DNA of 64,000 nucleotides from Prorocentrum cordatum (lineage: Eukaryota; Sar; Dinophyceae; Prorocentrales; Prorocentraceae): positions 81,503 to 145,502 of the forward strand of contig CAUYUJ010021062.1 of NCBI GenBank assembly GCA_963575745.1, read 5' to 3'. This document shows, piece by piece, positions 1 to 9,985 of this stretch (within the stretch, counting starts at the first letter, position 1; every line of letters starts with the position of its first letter). The position numbers and the translations under genes are program-made. Below the pieces are notes generated by a model, which was not told where the DNA came from, ran no database searches, and saw only the letters and a program-made list of their open reading frames with translations.

Positions 1-110
1 ACCATACCATACATACCATGCAATACCATACCATACATAACATATACCATTCCCACCCTACCATACAATACCATACCAAACGTACCATGCAACAATACCG
101 CGCCCCTCCC
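1..110. repeat. CATACC-type simple minisatellite
   Basis: Degenerate head-to-tail copies of ATACCAT/CATACC. The same motif recurs at 17198-17290 and, reverse-complemented, at 20090-20200. At all three places it lies next to or close to copies of the GCCAGAGCGAGGA unit, so the two appear to travel as a composite element. Confidence 0.8.
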
Positions 111-452
111 ACCCCCTCCAGCGAGGCCCCGCCAGAGCGAGGATGTTATCGGGATGCCATGTAATTCATCTGGTTTCGCGCCTCTCCCCCCACCCTTCCA
201 GAGAGGCCAGGGCATCGCCGCCCCCCCCCCCCCCCCCCCCCCCCACCCCACCCACCCACCCACCCACACACACACGCACACCCACCCACCCACCCACCCA
301 CGCCCACCCACGCCCACCCCACCCCGCCCCCGCCCCGCCCAGGGAAGCCCCGCCAGCAGAAAGAGCGAGGATATCGGGATGCCATGATGATATGCATCAA
401 GTCTCGCGCCCCTCCCCCTACCCCCCTCCCGGGGGGGGGGGCTTGCCAGAGC

Positions 453-454
<2 letters not shown>

Positions 455-493
<39 letters not shown>
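455..493. repeat. Poly-G tract of 39 nt
   Basis: An uninterrupted run of 39 G, preceded by another G11 at 431-441. It is G-quadruplex-prone, and its length is likely uncertain in any assembly. Confidence 0.9.
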
Positions 494-689
494 CGTATCA
501 GGATACCAGGTTGATTATCAGGTTCCGTACCCCTCCTCCCGCCCTTCCAGAGAGGCACTGCCAGAGCGAGGAGGGTGGGGCATCGGGATACCTGTTATGC
601 ATCACCAGTCGCGCCCATCCCACCCCGTCCAGCAAGCCCCGCCAGAGCGAGGAAGGTATCGGGATACCATGTAATTACGACGACGACGA

Positions 690-800
690 CGAGTGGCGAC
701 CGACGGCGACGCGGAGGGCCCGCGGGCTGCGGGTGGCGCCGCTCGCCCCCGCCGACGCTGAGCAGGCAGGGCGCGCAGATGTAGGCGTCGCCCACCTGGC
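690..800 (-). CDS. Candidate short exon with a Cys-x2-Cys pair (unrecognised)
   Basis: Between repeat units the minus strand reads VGDAYICAPCLLSVGGGERR, with strong G/C at third positions and a C-x2-C pair reminiscent of a zinc ribbon. The segment is bracketed by GAC/GTC trinucleotide tracts. No start, stop or partner exon can be assigned, and it may be chance in GC-rich DNA. Confidence 0.15.
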
Positions 801-1257
801 GCGTCGTCGCGCCCCTGTCGTCCGTCGTTTGTCGTCGTCGGTCGTCGTCCGCTGCGCGTGTAATTTTTCAAGTGTCGCGCCCCTCCTCGCCAGCCAGAGC
901 GAGGATGGCATTGGGATATTTTGTTATTTACCAGGTTTCGCGCCCCTCCCACCCTTCCAGGGGTGCCCCGCCAGAGCGAGGAAGGCATCAGGACGCCGAG
1001 CAATTTATCAGGTCTCGTGCCCCTCCCTCCTTCCTCCCACCTCATCCAGGGAGGCCCCGCCTGAGCGAGGATGTTATCGGGATACGATGTAATTATTTAT
1101 CAGGTTTCGCGCCCCTCCCACCAGAGCGAGGATGGCATTCGAACGCCGTGCCATTTACCAGGCTTCGTGCCCGCCAGAGCGAGGGGTAGCATTCGTAATT
1201 TCTTTATGTTTCACTATGCGGGGAACTCTGGCCTCGTCGCCTCTAGCAGCTCCTAGC

Positions 1258-1585
1258 AGGACACAGCGGCATCCAAAGTTTTCGACGATCAGATCATCGC
1301 GGCCAAGCTGAATTGCAACCCCGTGAACGAAATCCTCACGCGCAGCCCTCTGAGGGAGAGGCTGCTGGAAGTGACGGGCGAGACCGAGGACGCCAAGGAC
1401 GGCCGCCCGGACGGCCCCATCAACATGGACATGGTCGTCGACGACGATGCAGAGGATGAGGGCCCGATGGGCACCGCGGTGGTTGCGACTACCATCATTA
1501 AGTTGCCTGACCCCGACGGTAAGTTGGCGAAGTGGGTAGACTTCGCGAGGAAGAAGCTAGCGCGGCACTGCAAATTTGTGGCCGA
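1258..1585 (+). CDS. Candidate internal exon, unknown protein
   Basis: After a plausible 3' splice site (CTCCTAGCAG) the frame reads through an amphipathic stretch including VFDDQIIAAKLNCNPVNEIL, an acidic Asp/Glu patch, then GKLAKWVDFARKKLARHCKF. Codons favour G/C at the third position, unlike the neighbouring low-complexity DNA. Coding character fades into a pyrimidine-rich stretch after about 1585. I recognise no family. The array upstream and the polypurine tract downstream leave it isolated, so it may be one exon of a gene split by repeat-rich introns. Confidence 0.4.
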
Positions 1586-1839
1586 CCCAGGACCCCCTTC
1601 CTTCTCCTCTCCCTACTCCTCCTACGTCTACTTCTTCTGATTATTATTATTATTATTTCTCCTCCTCGCCCTCAAGAGCTGCCCCCTCCTCTCAATGTCT
1701 CGAGGGAAAGGAGGGCAGCAGGAGAGTCGGGAGGGAAGCATATGAGTGGGATTACGAGGATGAGAAGGGAGGGGGTGGAACGGAGGAGAAGGAGAGGGAG
1801 AAAGAGGAAGAGGATAACGAGGAGAAGGAGAAGGAGGAG

Positions 1840-1970
1840 GGGGGCAGCCCTGGAGGAAGCAGCGCTGGGATCACCGAGCTGCTGAACACCAGCACGCTGG
1901 GCCAGCTCGATGGGAAGGAAGGCCAGGCCGTCGTTATTAACGTCGTCGTCGCCGTCGTCGTAGCCTCGAC
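1840..1970 (+). CDS. Candidate short exon, unknown
   Basis: Follows a polypurine tract ending in an AG. The frame containing ITELLNTSTLGQLDGKEGQ looks protein-like before dissolving into GTC trinucleotides. It could be the next exon after the one near 1.26-1.58 kb. No family recognised. Confidence 0.25.
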
Positions 1971-2049
1971 CCTGGATACCCCAACGTCGTGATTTGCTCA
2001 TAGCGTTGGCCCCCGCAAGTCTGCTGGATCCCTGAGTACCCTTCTTTGA

Positions 2050-2180
2050 CGGCCCCAAGGGCCCCAGGCCCAGTGGGGATCGAGATTCCAGGATCGAGGT
2101 TCCAGGATGATCGAGGATCGAGGGTCCAGGATCGCTGGTTCGAGGATCGAGGTTTCAGAATCGAGGCCACGACGCCGACG
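2050..2180. repeat. GATCGAGG(A/T)TCCAGGATCG minisatellite
   Basis: Short degenerate repeats of GAGGTTCCAGGATCGAGG, followed by a CGACGACGA tract. No gene is supported between about 1990 and 2990. Copies of the dispersed CCATCTTGGGC motif occur at 2505-2585. Confidence 0.6.
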
Positions 2181-2990
2181 GCGACGACGACGACGACACG
2201 GTGGAGAGTGAGAAGTCAAACGTTTCAGTTCGCACACACACTACACAGGAGCGATGGATGGGGGAAGGACACAAGAGAAACCAAACGCATAAGGACACAA
2301 CAGAACTCGAACGCAGAAGGGCACAAGAGAAAGCGAACGCAAGCCTTCGCTAGCCGTTCATTGGATATTGATGGGGGGAGCAAACGAAGAAGGACACCAG
2401 AAGAGGACGGGAACCGTCACTGTCAGTCATGTCAAGGAGGCCTGAGCGCGTAAGTCTGACCTCTTTCCAGGGGCCTCTTGGATGCATGTCGACGGCAATA
2501 TTGAGCCATCTTGAATTATCTTGGACCATCGTGGCGGTGGCCATCCTGGGCTCTCTGAGGCGATTTGGAGCCATCTTGGGCCGAAAAGGCTTCTGCCACT
2601 TCGCGGAGGGCCCCTTCCAGGCCCGGGGGGAGGGGGAAAAGGACGGAAGTTGGAAACGGATGCGCCCTAGACCATCTGCCCCCTTGCCCTCGAGCCCCCC
2701 GATCACCCGAGACCGACCGAGCGAGCCCCCCCGGATCAAGTTGGCCTGCCTCAGATAGATTGCCAACCCTCGGGGGGTTCTGATTTTTTCAATGCGCTGC
2801 TGCCTATCAAACTCCAGGCAACGAACGGATTGAAGCGCCCAGCTCTTCGTGCTCTTAAAAGGGCGGGGGCGAGACGGGCAACCCTCGGGGGAGGCCGAGG
2901 CAGGGCGAACGGGGGGGCAGCAGAAGGAGGACGACGCGCGACGACGGACGTCGGAGCAGGCGGCGCTGGGCCGTTCGCGGGTGTGGTGCA

Positions 2991-3174
2991 CAGCTGCAGC
3001 TTGTCGGGCGAGGCCAAGGGGCGGCCGCACCTGCGCATCCCCCCGTGCAGGGATCAGCGCGCTCAGCGGCTCATCAAGGGCGCCATCCAGGCCGGCGCCG
3101 GCGGCGACGTCGACGAAGTCCCGTCGGGTTTCCTCTACATCTTGCGCGACGGGAGAGTTCACGATAACACGGCG
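2991..3174 (+). CDS. Candidate exon, unknown protein
   Basis: Begins after TGGTGCACAG (a plausible acceptor). It reads through SLSGEAKGRPHLRIPPC, then LIKGAIQAGAGGDVDEVP and SGFLYILRDG, with strongly G/C-biased third positions. The downstream boundary is unclear; coding character ends near GACGGGAGAG. I do not recognise the domain. It probably joins the exon at 3307-3431. Confidence 0.45.
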
Positions 3175-3306
3175 AAGATGCTGAAGTGTTTCTCGAATGA
3201 TAAGGGCAAGGCGCAGGAGAAGGTAAAGCGGACGCTTTACGTTTCTACGACTGAAGAGTCCGAAAGGAGCGTCAAATCGAGAGTCACAGGCATCGGCACC
3301 CTTCAG

Positions 3307-3431
3307 ACTACACCCTCGCGACCAAGGATGCCCTGGACGTCGCGGCGAAGGACCGCCTGCGCTGCGCGGGCACCAACGCTGGCGACACGATGGGCCCATT
3401 CGCTCGCCCCGACAAGAAAGCCGTGTGGCAG
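3307..3431 (+). CDS. Candidate exon bounded by AG/GT, unknown protein
   Basis: Flanked by CCTTCAG on the left and CAG|GTGACG on the right. The open frame reads YTLATKDALDVAAKDRLRC and continues to GPFARPDKKAVWQ. Clean boundaries and biased codons make this one of the better isolated exons here. Family unknown. It likely belongs with 2991-3174. Confidence 0.5.
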
Positions 3432-4040
3432 GTGACGACGGCGGGATTTGTTTACCGTCATTGTCTCGACGACGACGACGACGACGCGTGCGAGTACGGC
3501 GACGACTACGACGACGAAGGTGAACCACTCGGACAAAGCTAAGCTGCACGGAGCCGCGCTGGTGGAGACCGGCGGGAAGGTGGATGGCGACGCGGGCCAG
3601 GACGCTGACCCTGGGCCACGCGGCAAGGACTGCCGCGGGCTAACGAGGAGGGATGAGGGAGGAAGCGGGCGAGGCAGCAGCAGTAGGGGGCCTTCGGAAC
3701 CAAGGGGGGGGGGGGGGGGGCGACGGGGAAACAGAGTAGTAGTAGTGGGGCCAGGGGAGGGCGCGCGGGCTAGGTTGCCCTGCGAGGTGCTCTGCACCAA
3801 ACTTCCAACGGCGGCGGCGGCCGCGCACCGCTGGAGGGAACGCGCAAGTACGAGGAGGGTGGAGGAGGAGAGGGAGGACGGGGGCGAGGAGGAGGAGAAG
3901 ACGGAGGAGAAGAAGGAGAAGGGGAATAAGGGGGAGGAGGAGGAGGGGGGGAATGGAGGAGGAGAGTAGAGGGTGGAAGGCTGATGGTGGGTGGCCGTCA
4001 TAGCTGGCTACCCGGTGGCTGACGGCTACCCTACCCGGTG
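3432..4040. other. Non-coding, trinucleotide and polypurine tracts
   Basis: Contains (GAC)n at 3468-3490, a G-run at 3706-3719 and a purine-rich GGA tract at 3855-3970. The open frames here are low-complexity; I see no gene. Confidence 0.6.
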
Positions 4041-5485
4041 CTACCATCCATCATAGCTGGCTGCGCGTTGGCGTGCAAATCCAAGCGCCTGCTCCGCCAA
4101 CTCCTGCATAGAGTAGCCGCCCTTGAACTTGTTTCGGTGGTCCCACAACTGCGAACTCGTGAACCAGCTCACCTCTCGCGTAGCGCTCTCGCGGTACTGA
4201 AACATATTGTCTACGTCCACTTCCAAGCGTAGCCAATACCAATGCACCCTTTTATTGAGCTCGAACCTCGTCGGATACGACTGGGTGCCGAAATCGACTA
4301 GCTCGCTTTGTTGGCCATCTCCTAAGCCTGCCACGCATATCCCCGTCTCCTCCAGAAGCTTCCTCTGTGCTGTCTCGATGATCGGCTCGGCTGTATCGTC
4401 CCTGCGGCCCTTTGGAAACTCCCAGCACCAATTATGGTGCCTCCTGACCGCCAGGACTTCTGCTGCTGAGTCGTGGCTCATGCGCGTGCACATGACCCCC
4501 GCTGACACCGTGGGTGGAAGCGTTTCAGGCAGAGGAGGCGCAGCTTCGATGGCTGTGTTCCTGCTGGGCCTTTCCACTGCGGCGGCTCCTCCTCCTCTGG
4601 CGGATGAGCTGAGCGGCGGCCCCTCCTCCTCTGGAAACTGGCGCCCTGCTCAGCTGGCGGGTCGGACCTCTTTGGCGGCGGCGTCCGTGGGCGGCGCTTG
4701 GACGGCCTCTGCTGCTGGACGGCGCCCTTGAAGTCGTCGGTGATAACGATTCGCCCTCTGGCGAGCTGGACGTTTTTGGGCACCAACAAACGTTGATCCA
4801 TATTCCAATCTTCATCATCCTCGTCGTCGTCGGCCTCTGAGTTGGAATGCCCCCCCGCGCCATCCCACTCGCCGTCGAGGCCCGCCTTCATCATCCAGAC
4901 TTTGCGAGCATCGTAATCCTCCTTGACGGCGACCTCCTGGATCCCGGGAGCGTTGTCATCATCGCTATCTACTATTTCTATATTGATCTTGTCCTTGAGC
5001 CCCCCCGCGGGCTCCACCACCGCTGCAACCTTGGAGCCGCTGGCTGCGCTGATGCTGCTGCTGCGCGGCCGCGGCTGCGGTGGTGGTGATGACGGCGGCC
5101 GCGGCCGCAGCCGTGGCCGCTGCTGTGGCGCCGTCGCTGCTGGCGTCGATGGAGCCCACCACCACCGCTCATGCGTCGGCGACGCCAGCGTCGCTGGTGC
5201 CCACCCCGCGGCGGTGGCACATCCCGCCCCGACTTTGACGATCGGCGGACGCGGTGGGAACTCGAACTGCTGGGTTGGCAGCCGCGGGCGCTTGCGGGGG
5301 GGGGCTGCCACCAGCGGTTGCCCTTGTTGTTGCCTTTTAAGTTGCCTTTGCCGCTGCGCCCAGGCGGTCGCCAGCGGCGGCGGCTGGACCACCGTGTTAT
5401 GCTGCTGCTGCGCCCACTCGTGTGGAGGGATCATCGTGCTCGTCGGTGCAACGAACCTAACTGCATGTGTATGGAACGAAGACAT
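4041..5485 (-). CDS. Nudix hydrolase with long acidic/basic N-terminal extension (one apparent frameshift)
   Basis: Two overlapping minus frames appear to form one gene. The 3' frame (4041-4577) holds a Nudix domain. WCWEFPKG leads into a Nudix box of the form G-x6-E-x7-RKLLEETGI; the canonical box is G-x5-E-x7-REUxEExGU, so there is one extra residue and a Lys where Glu is usual. It is most like Dcp2/diphosphatase-type boxes, so hydrolysis of a nucleoside diphosphate linked to another moiety is expected; the substrate is unknown. The 5' frame (4478-5485, first ATG at 5485) encodes a Gln/Pro/Arg-rich start, EIVDSDDDNAPG, and a D/E-rich stretch ending WNMDQRLLVPKN. The frames differ by one base and meet at a C5 run (4496-4500), where one additional base would join them. 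A decayed spliced-leader relic lies 11 bp upstream. It may be a retroposed copy; whether it is functional is uncertain. Confidence 0.75.
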
Positions 5486-5496
5486 AAGTTCCACTT

Positions 5497-5518
5497 CCTA
5501 AGCCAAAACGGCTGCAGG
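5497..5518 (-). other. Decayed dinoflagellate spliced-leader relic
   Basis: The minus strand reads CCTGCAGCCGTTTTGGCTTA and continues GG. Against the 22-nt DinoSL it matches 16 positions, and all six differences are transitions, the pattern expected from old deamination. It lies just upstream of the Nudix gene and in its sense, as expected if a trans-spliced mRNA was copied back into the genome. Confidence 0.6.
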
Positions 5519-5585
5519 GAGGGGAGGAGGAAGAGGGAGGGGCAACCAGCCAGGGCAAATGGCGGTTCGTTTCGGGTTCCCCCAA

Positions 5586-5765
5586 GCGACCAGAGGTCTT
5601 TATTCCCTGTTCCTGGATGGCCTGAACATGCGTCGGCCTGACCCCCCCTTGAATCCCACCAGCGCTCTGGGCGTGAGTGGTTTAGCGAACTTTGTCTTCT
5701 CTCTGCCAGCACTTCCTCCTTCCTTCCCCTGCCTGCTCGGGGGAGGGGTTTACCCCTCCTCCTTC
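5586..5765. repeat. Dispersed elements B and A (CCTGGATGG and GTGGTTTAGCGAAC families)
   Basis: TTCCCTGTTCCTGGATGGCC (5601-5620) belongs to family B, seen again near 6895, 6950, 32400 and 59530-59720. The segment 5657-5761 is a close match of 32090-32192; both contain GTGGTTTAGCGAAC and TTGTCTTCTCTCTGCC (family A). Both families are non-coding and SINE-like in distribution, but I cannot assign a class. Confidence 0.65.
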
Positions 5766-5966
5766 CCGTCTGGGAGGGGGCGGGCTCGGGTAGTTAGAGC
5801 GCCCAAGATTGCTCAAGATGGCTCCAAGAAGGCCTCAGAGAGCCCAGGATGACCTCCAATATTGCCCAAGATAATGGGTCATGATGGATCCAGATAGCCT
5901 CTGGCACACATTCAAGAGGCCTCAAGACGGGTTCACGTGCCTCCGAGCCTTCCCAGGACCACCCCC

Positions 5967-6166
5967 CCTGAAGGTAACGGTGCTGAAGATGGCGATGGCG
6001 ATGGCGACAGCGATGGTAGCGACGTTTGTTCTGAGCAGGCCAACGGTTCCCGATGTGGCAGCCCAAGAAGTGGCAAGCCAGTCTGCAATGCAGCAGGCCC
6101 TAACGCCGAAGGCTTGCACTCGGCTCGACGCGGGCGCAACTCTGGAAAACACAAAACGAGATGAGC
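5967..6166 (+). CDS. Candidate terminal exon, Gly/Asp/Ser-rich, unknown
   Basis: One plus frame gives EGNGAEDGDGDGDSDGSDVC, then SGKPVCNAAGPNAEG and a basic tail ending HKTR before a stop. The acidic GD-repeat comes from a GATGGC hexanucleotide tract. Composition is protein-like, but the alternative frames are also open. Low confidence. Confidence 0.2.
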
Positions 6167-6840
6167 ACAGCAAACTTCTGACAGTCGCCGCGTGACAAAT
6201 GGCGGCTCTTACGGCAATCACCACTGAAATTAGCTCCCTGATGTCCCGTCGGTGTCCTTGGATAACCCTGGCCAACAATTAGCTAGCCGCGGACCCGTCA
6301 GTGTCCGTGGATAGCTCGTCTTCCATTCGACCTAGGATGTGCTGCTGGTGGTGCGCCGCGCGGTCATCATCCTGATCAGTGGCGTTCCTCAGAAGGTGAA
6401 TCGCGTTGCGAGTTGAACATTGGAAGCTGCGGAGCCGGGCTGCGAAGCACTTGATCACCATGTTTTTTTTATTTGAATTGCTTCATCAACTTCATGATTC
6501 TGCGACGGGTCCTCGGGCTGCTGCGCCGAATCCATTGAGGTTTCTGAGGTGTCTGCAAAAACTTCGGTTTCGGTTCCTTCGGGGGCATCTGACCTGGCTG
6601 AAGCAACAAGTCGTCAAGTATGGAACTGTCTGGAGATCTTCGTCAAGTATGGAATTGTCTGATGAACGTTGTCGAGTATTCAATCTCGTTCGCAACTCGC
6701 ATGTAAACTCGATGTGGGCTCGACGAGCTATGAAGAATCAAAACAACAACAGTCTTGTGATTAAATGAACGACGGACGGACCGCAAGCATTCCCTGGACT
6801 GCAATACCTGCACATGAGAACGCACGCGGCGGTGCGAAGC
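6167..6840. other. No supported gene; less GC-rich stretch with a short direct repeat
   Basis: A 120-residue plus frame exists (6406-6768), with GTCAAGTATGGAACTGTCTG repeated nearly perfectly about 35 bp later (6614 and 6649). I see no domain and no splice evidence. The stretch is more AT-rich than its surroundings. Confidence 0.4.
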
Positions 6841-6842
6841 AC

Positions 6843-6975
6843 ATCTCCCAATCCACCGTTATTCCCCGCGCTGTTTCACTATGTCTGCGGGCATCGTTCC
6901 TGGATGGGCTGGTGGGCATACGCGAGGCATCAACAATTGAACTGTTTACTCCCTGTCCCTGGATATGCTGGCTGA
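6843..6975. repeat. Dispersed element B copy
   Basis: CCGTTATTCCCCGCGCTGTT through CTGGATGGGCTGGTGGGCAT and CGCGAGGCATCAA, plus a second partial copy (CCCTGTCCCTGGATATGCTG, 6953-6972). Related sequence lies at 32350-32440, and a three-copy tandem form at 59516-59750. Confidence 0.65.
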
Positions 6976-7229
6976 GGTCCGGATCGCGGTGATCATTGTT
7001 GTTGCGTTGTTGTTGCCTTGCGGGTGTCGTTGCCGTCGTCGCCCTGTCGACCTGCCCCGCGACCCGTCCGCGACCCGCCGCGTGGCCCACCCCGCCGCAA
7101 TTGCGGGCGGGGGGGGGGCTCGATATTCAAGCGCCTTCTCTGCCGTGGCTGTCTGCTGCTCGGGGCCCCCGCCGTTCCCTTTTGGGCGCTGCGTCTTGCT
7201 GCCCTCAGGGGCGCGACTCCCCCTTCCCC

Positions 7230-7372
7230 CATCCTCCCCGAGGAGCTGGCGCCATTCACGTGGCACTCCGCGCCGGCGGAGATGCGGGGCGAGCTCAAGC
7301 ATTCATACGATATCATGGCTTGGTGGGATTTGACGGCGTCGGACGAGATCCTGCCAGTGCAGGCACCGACGA
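7230..7372 (+). CDS. Candidate exon, unknown protein
   Basis: The plus frame reads EELAPFTWHSAPAEMRGELK, then HSYDIMAWWDLTASDEILPV. It has high third-position G/C and a normal amino-acid mix, flanked by pyrimidine-rich sequence on both sides. No domain recognised. Probably one gene with 7901-8168. Confidence 0.45.
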
Positions 7373-7900
7373 GTGCTCCTCCTTCTCCTCCTTCTCCTCC
7401 TCCTTCTCCTTCTCTCCCCCCGTACCCCGTGCTCCCACGCTCCTCTGCCATTGCTCCGGCCTCGCTCTATTTATTGCACCCCATCCCCCCCTCACCGCGC
7501 CCTCCGACCAAAATCACCACCAGCAATAATCAATCATCTCTCCCTCGGCCGGTGGCCAAGTATGGGGGTGTCTCGACGATCGACGGGTGCAGATTGGAAA
7601 ATCGGCCAGCATCCGCGGTTGTGTCCTCGCGATCGACGGAGAAGAAAAACGGTGGTGGTGGCGGGGGGGCGGGCGGGAAATCCACGGGGCCTGGCAGGGG
7701 CAGAGCGAGGGAGGGGCGGGGGAAGATACGTTACTCACCCATGATCTTTAGGGCAGATTTGGCGGCTCAGGCCAGACGATGGCTTCGAGCTGGGCCCGAG
7801 CGGGCACGGAGCCCCAAAGGGGGCCCAAGCAATTCCCAAGAGGCGCCCCATCAACGGCCCAAGCAACCCCCAAGAGGCGACCCATTTTGTTTATGTTCAG

Positions 7901-8168
7901 CCTCAGGCGTGCCGCGACAAGATGCCCTACAACGGTTTCTGTCATGCCCAAGAACACGCGAAGGCGCTGGAGCAGGCGTCCGTCAACTCCATCTTCAAGG
8001 CCACGCAAGACCCGCGGGGCACCCTCTTCGAGGCGGAGCTCGTCAAGCTGATCAAGCCCGATGGCGCCGATGAGAGCGCCGACCCCGACAGCGGCGGCGG
8101 CGACGGCGGCGCCGGCGCCGGCGGCGCCAGCGGTGGCGACAACAAGAGCTCTGGCGACAACAAGGCGA
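7901..8168 (+). CDS. Candidate exon with Gly/Asp-rich tail, unknown protein
   Basis: Begins at a good acceptor (TTATGTTCAG). It reads PQACRDKMPYNGFCHAQEHA, then SVNSIFKATQDPRGTLFEAE and LVKLIKPDGADESADPD, then a (G/A)GG-rich linker, ending just before GGGGTGAATG (possible donor). The product is unrecognised. The Gly-rich tail is coded by GGC trinucleotides and may vary in length. Confidence 0.5.
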
Positions 8169-8169
8169 T

Positions 8170-9050
8170 GGGGGGGGGTGAATGTGGCGGCCGTCGGCCC
8201 CCCTCTCTACCTTACCCTCTTCCTCTTCCATCTCCTCCTACTTCCTCATCTTTTTCGTCTTCCTCCTCCTCCCCTGTCTGTGGCGGCCTGCCCACTTCGG
8301 CAATATTTTCCTCGCCAGCAGCCGCTTTCTCTCCCATAAGCAACTGCGACAAGAGCGAACGAACATTCCTCCTACGGGCGCTGCGACCCCTCAACCTTCT
8401 GAACCTTCTTATGGATCCAGACGCTGCATTCGGCGATCCGACACTTCCAAAAGGGCCGACATGCGCATGCATGGCGCCGATCCGCGAGCCTCGGGCCAAT
8501 GGGTCGGCACCGTGCCCACGGATGTCAGCCCTGATTCTGAAACGGGCGGAGCGGCGCGAGTTTCGGCGGGGTCAGGATGGGGCCGTCCTTGAGGATGTCA
8601 ATGCCATCATCGAAGAGATCTGGCTTCCTTGACGTCTGGCCATCATCGATGATTCCCGTTTCAGCCTTCGTCGCAACACTCTTCGCATCGTTGCCGTCTT
8701 CGTCGAATATGCTCTTCTGCGAGATGGGCAGTATTGTGCATCTCTGTCTCTTCTGAGCTTGGTGGAAGGAAGCGAAGTCGCCCCCCTCAGGTGGTCCGGC
8801 CATGGCTGGCAACCTGCGCCCCCAAGCGAGTCGCCAGTGCCTTCTTCCCTGGCAAACCAGCGGGCGCCTTCGTGCCCAAATGATGAGCTGCGGACGACGA
8901 CGACGACGGGGGCGAGGCCGGATGCTCGAGATATCGAGAGGGCCCGAATCATTAAATCATCGAGCTCTCTCTTGGCCAGGGGCCCCTGTGGGCCCTTGCA
9001 TGCCGGCCCGTGTCCGTCCCCATTGCCTTTCCTTTCTCTCCCTCCTCTCC
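8170..9050. other. Intron-like or intergenic, no supported gene
   Basis: Pyrimidine-rich (8200-8330), then unique sequence with short frames on both strands but no domain or clean splice-bounded exon that I can defend. Confidence 0.4.
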
Positions 9051-9365
9051 CTAGTCCTTACTCATCCTCGTCGACCGCGTCGACGTCGTCGTCGTCGTCG
9101 TCGCCGCCGTCGTCGTCGACCTCACCCGCCGTCGACTTGGCCCCCGCCGCCCGCCGCCAGGGGGGCACCAGCAGCGGCCAGGGCAGCAGCAGCTCTGCTG
9201 GCCGTGGCGGCCGCGGCCGCGGCAAGGGCGGCGGCCGCGGCGACGCCGGCGGCGCGGGGGGGGGGCGGCAACGGCGGCGGCGGCCTCTTGGAGAGGCTCC
9301 GCGCGCTCGACGGCGCTGGCGGCGATGACGCTGGTGCTGCTGGCGGCGACGGCGGCTTCTCCTGA
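9051..9365. other. Low-complexity GTC/GGC tract, possible Gly/Ser- or Ala-rich exon
   Basis: CGTCGTCGTC and GGCGGCGGC tracts keep several frames open. The plus frame gives Ser-rich then RGG-like Gly/Arg-rich sequence; the minus frame gives Ala/Arg-rich sequence. I cannot choose a strand or assert a gene. Confidence 0.3.
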
Positions 9366-9763
9366 GCCGGCGGCCGCTGGCTGTCTCTTGCTTGGCCTGT
9401 GCATGGCTAGCTGCGCTGGCCTCTGCTTGGCTTGGCCTGCTGCGGTGGCCTCTGGTTGCCCTCTGGCTTCTCTTGCTGGCATATTGTGATGGCTCTCGTC
9501 CTCGACTTCCTCCTCCTCTTTCCCCTTTGTGAAACTCCTCGCCTCTTCACCTCCTCGCCCGCTCCCCTCCCACCTCTCTTCATCTTTCCCCTTCTTGACC
9601 CTGATCGTTGGGAGCTGTCTCGCTCATGATCAGCGCCGAGGTGAATGTCGTCAGAGTGCGATGCCAGTCTGCAACGACGGCCCTGTAGGGTTCCTGGACA
9701 ACGGGGGTCCTCGGCGCGAGGCTCGATCAGCTGAGCCGGCCTTGCATTTCAGGGCTCGCACCA

Positions 9764-9985
9764 ATGCTGCAAACACAGGTCGGGCAGGTGGTGATGATGA
9801 AGGACGGGGGGTCTTGCTGGAGTGGGTGCCCACCAAAAGCAACTCGGCGCCGCGGCGCCATCCATCGCACTATTGCGGCACCTGGGGCGCGCCGTCGCTG
9901 TTTCAAGCAGCCGCGGGCAGACGGGGCGATGCCCTCGGGCGCCGCGCTGCCCGTGGCAAACATTTACTTACCCCGCGGGAGGGGG
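9764..9985 (+). CDS. Candidate exon, unknown
   Basis: A plus frame reads MLQTQVGQVVMMKDGGSCW, then a basic Arg-rich stretch, then SGAALPVANIYLPRG. No family recognised. Other frames are also open, so this is tentative. 9990-10950 holds only polypyrimidine and purine tracts and short frames. Confidence 0.2.

Larger units (their letters stand above)
95..1195. repeat. Degenerate tandem array of about 75-90 bp units (GCCAGAGCGAGGA family)
   Basis: About ten copies of a unit with three parts: CGCGCCCCTCCCACC, then GCCAGAGCGAGGA, then an ATCGGGATGCCATGTAATT-like tail followed by ATCAGGTTTCG. Copies are visible near 131, 360, 445, 555, 640, 893, 968, 1050, 1120 and 1170. Spacing is irregular because C-, G- and CCCACC-tracts are inserted at 217-330 and 431-493. 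All long open frames here are products of low complexity, not genes. Diverged copies lie near 18310-18400 (same strand) and 19965-20090 (opposite strand). Confidence 0.8.
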
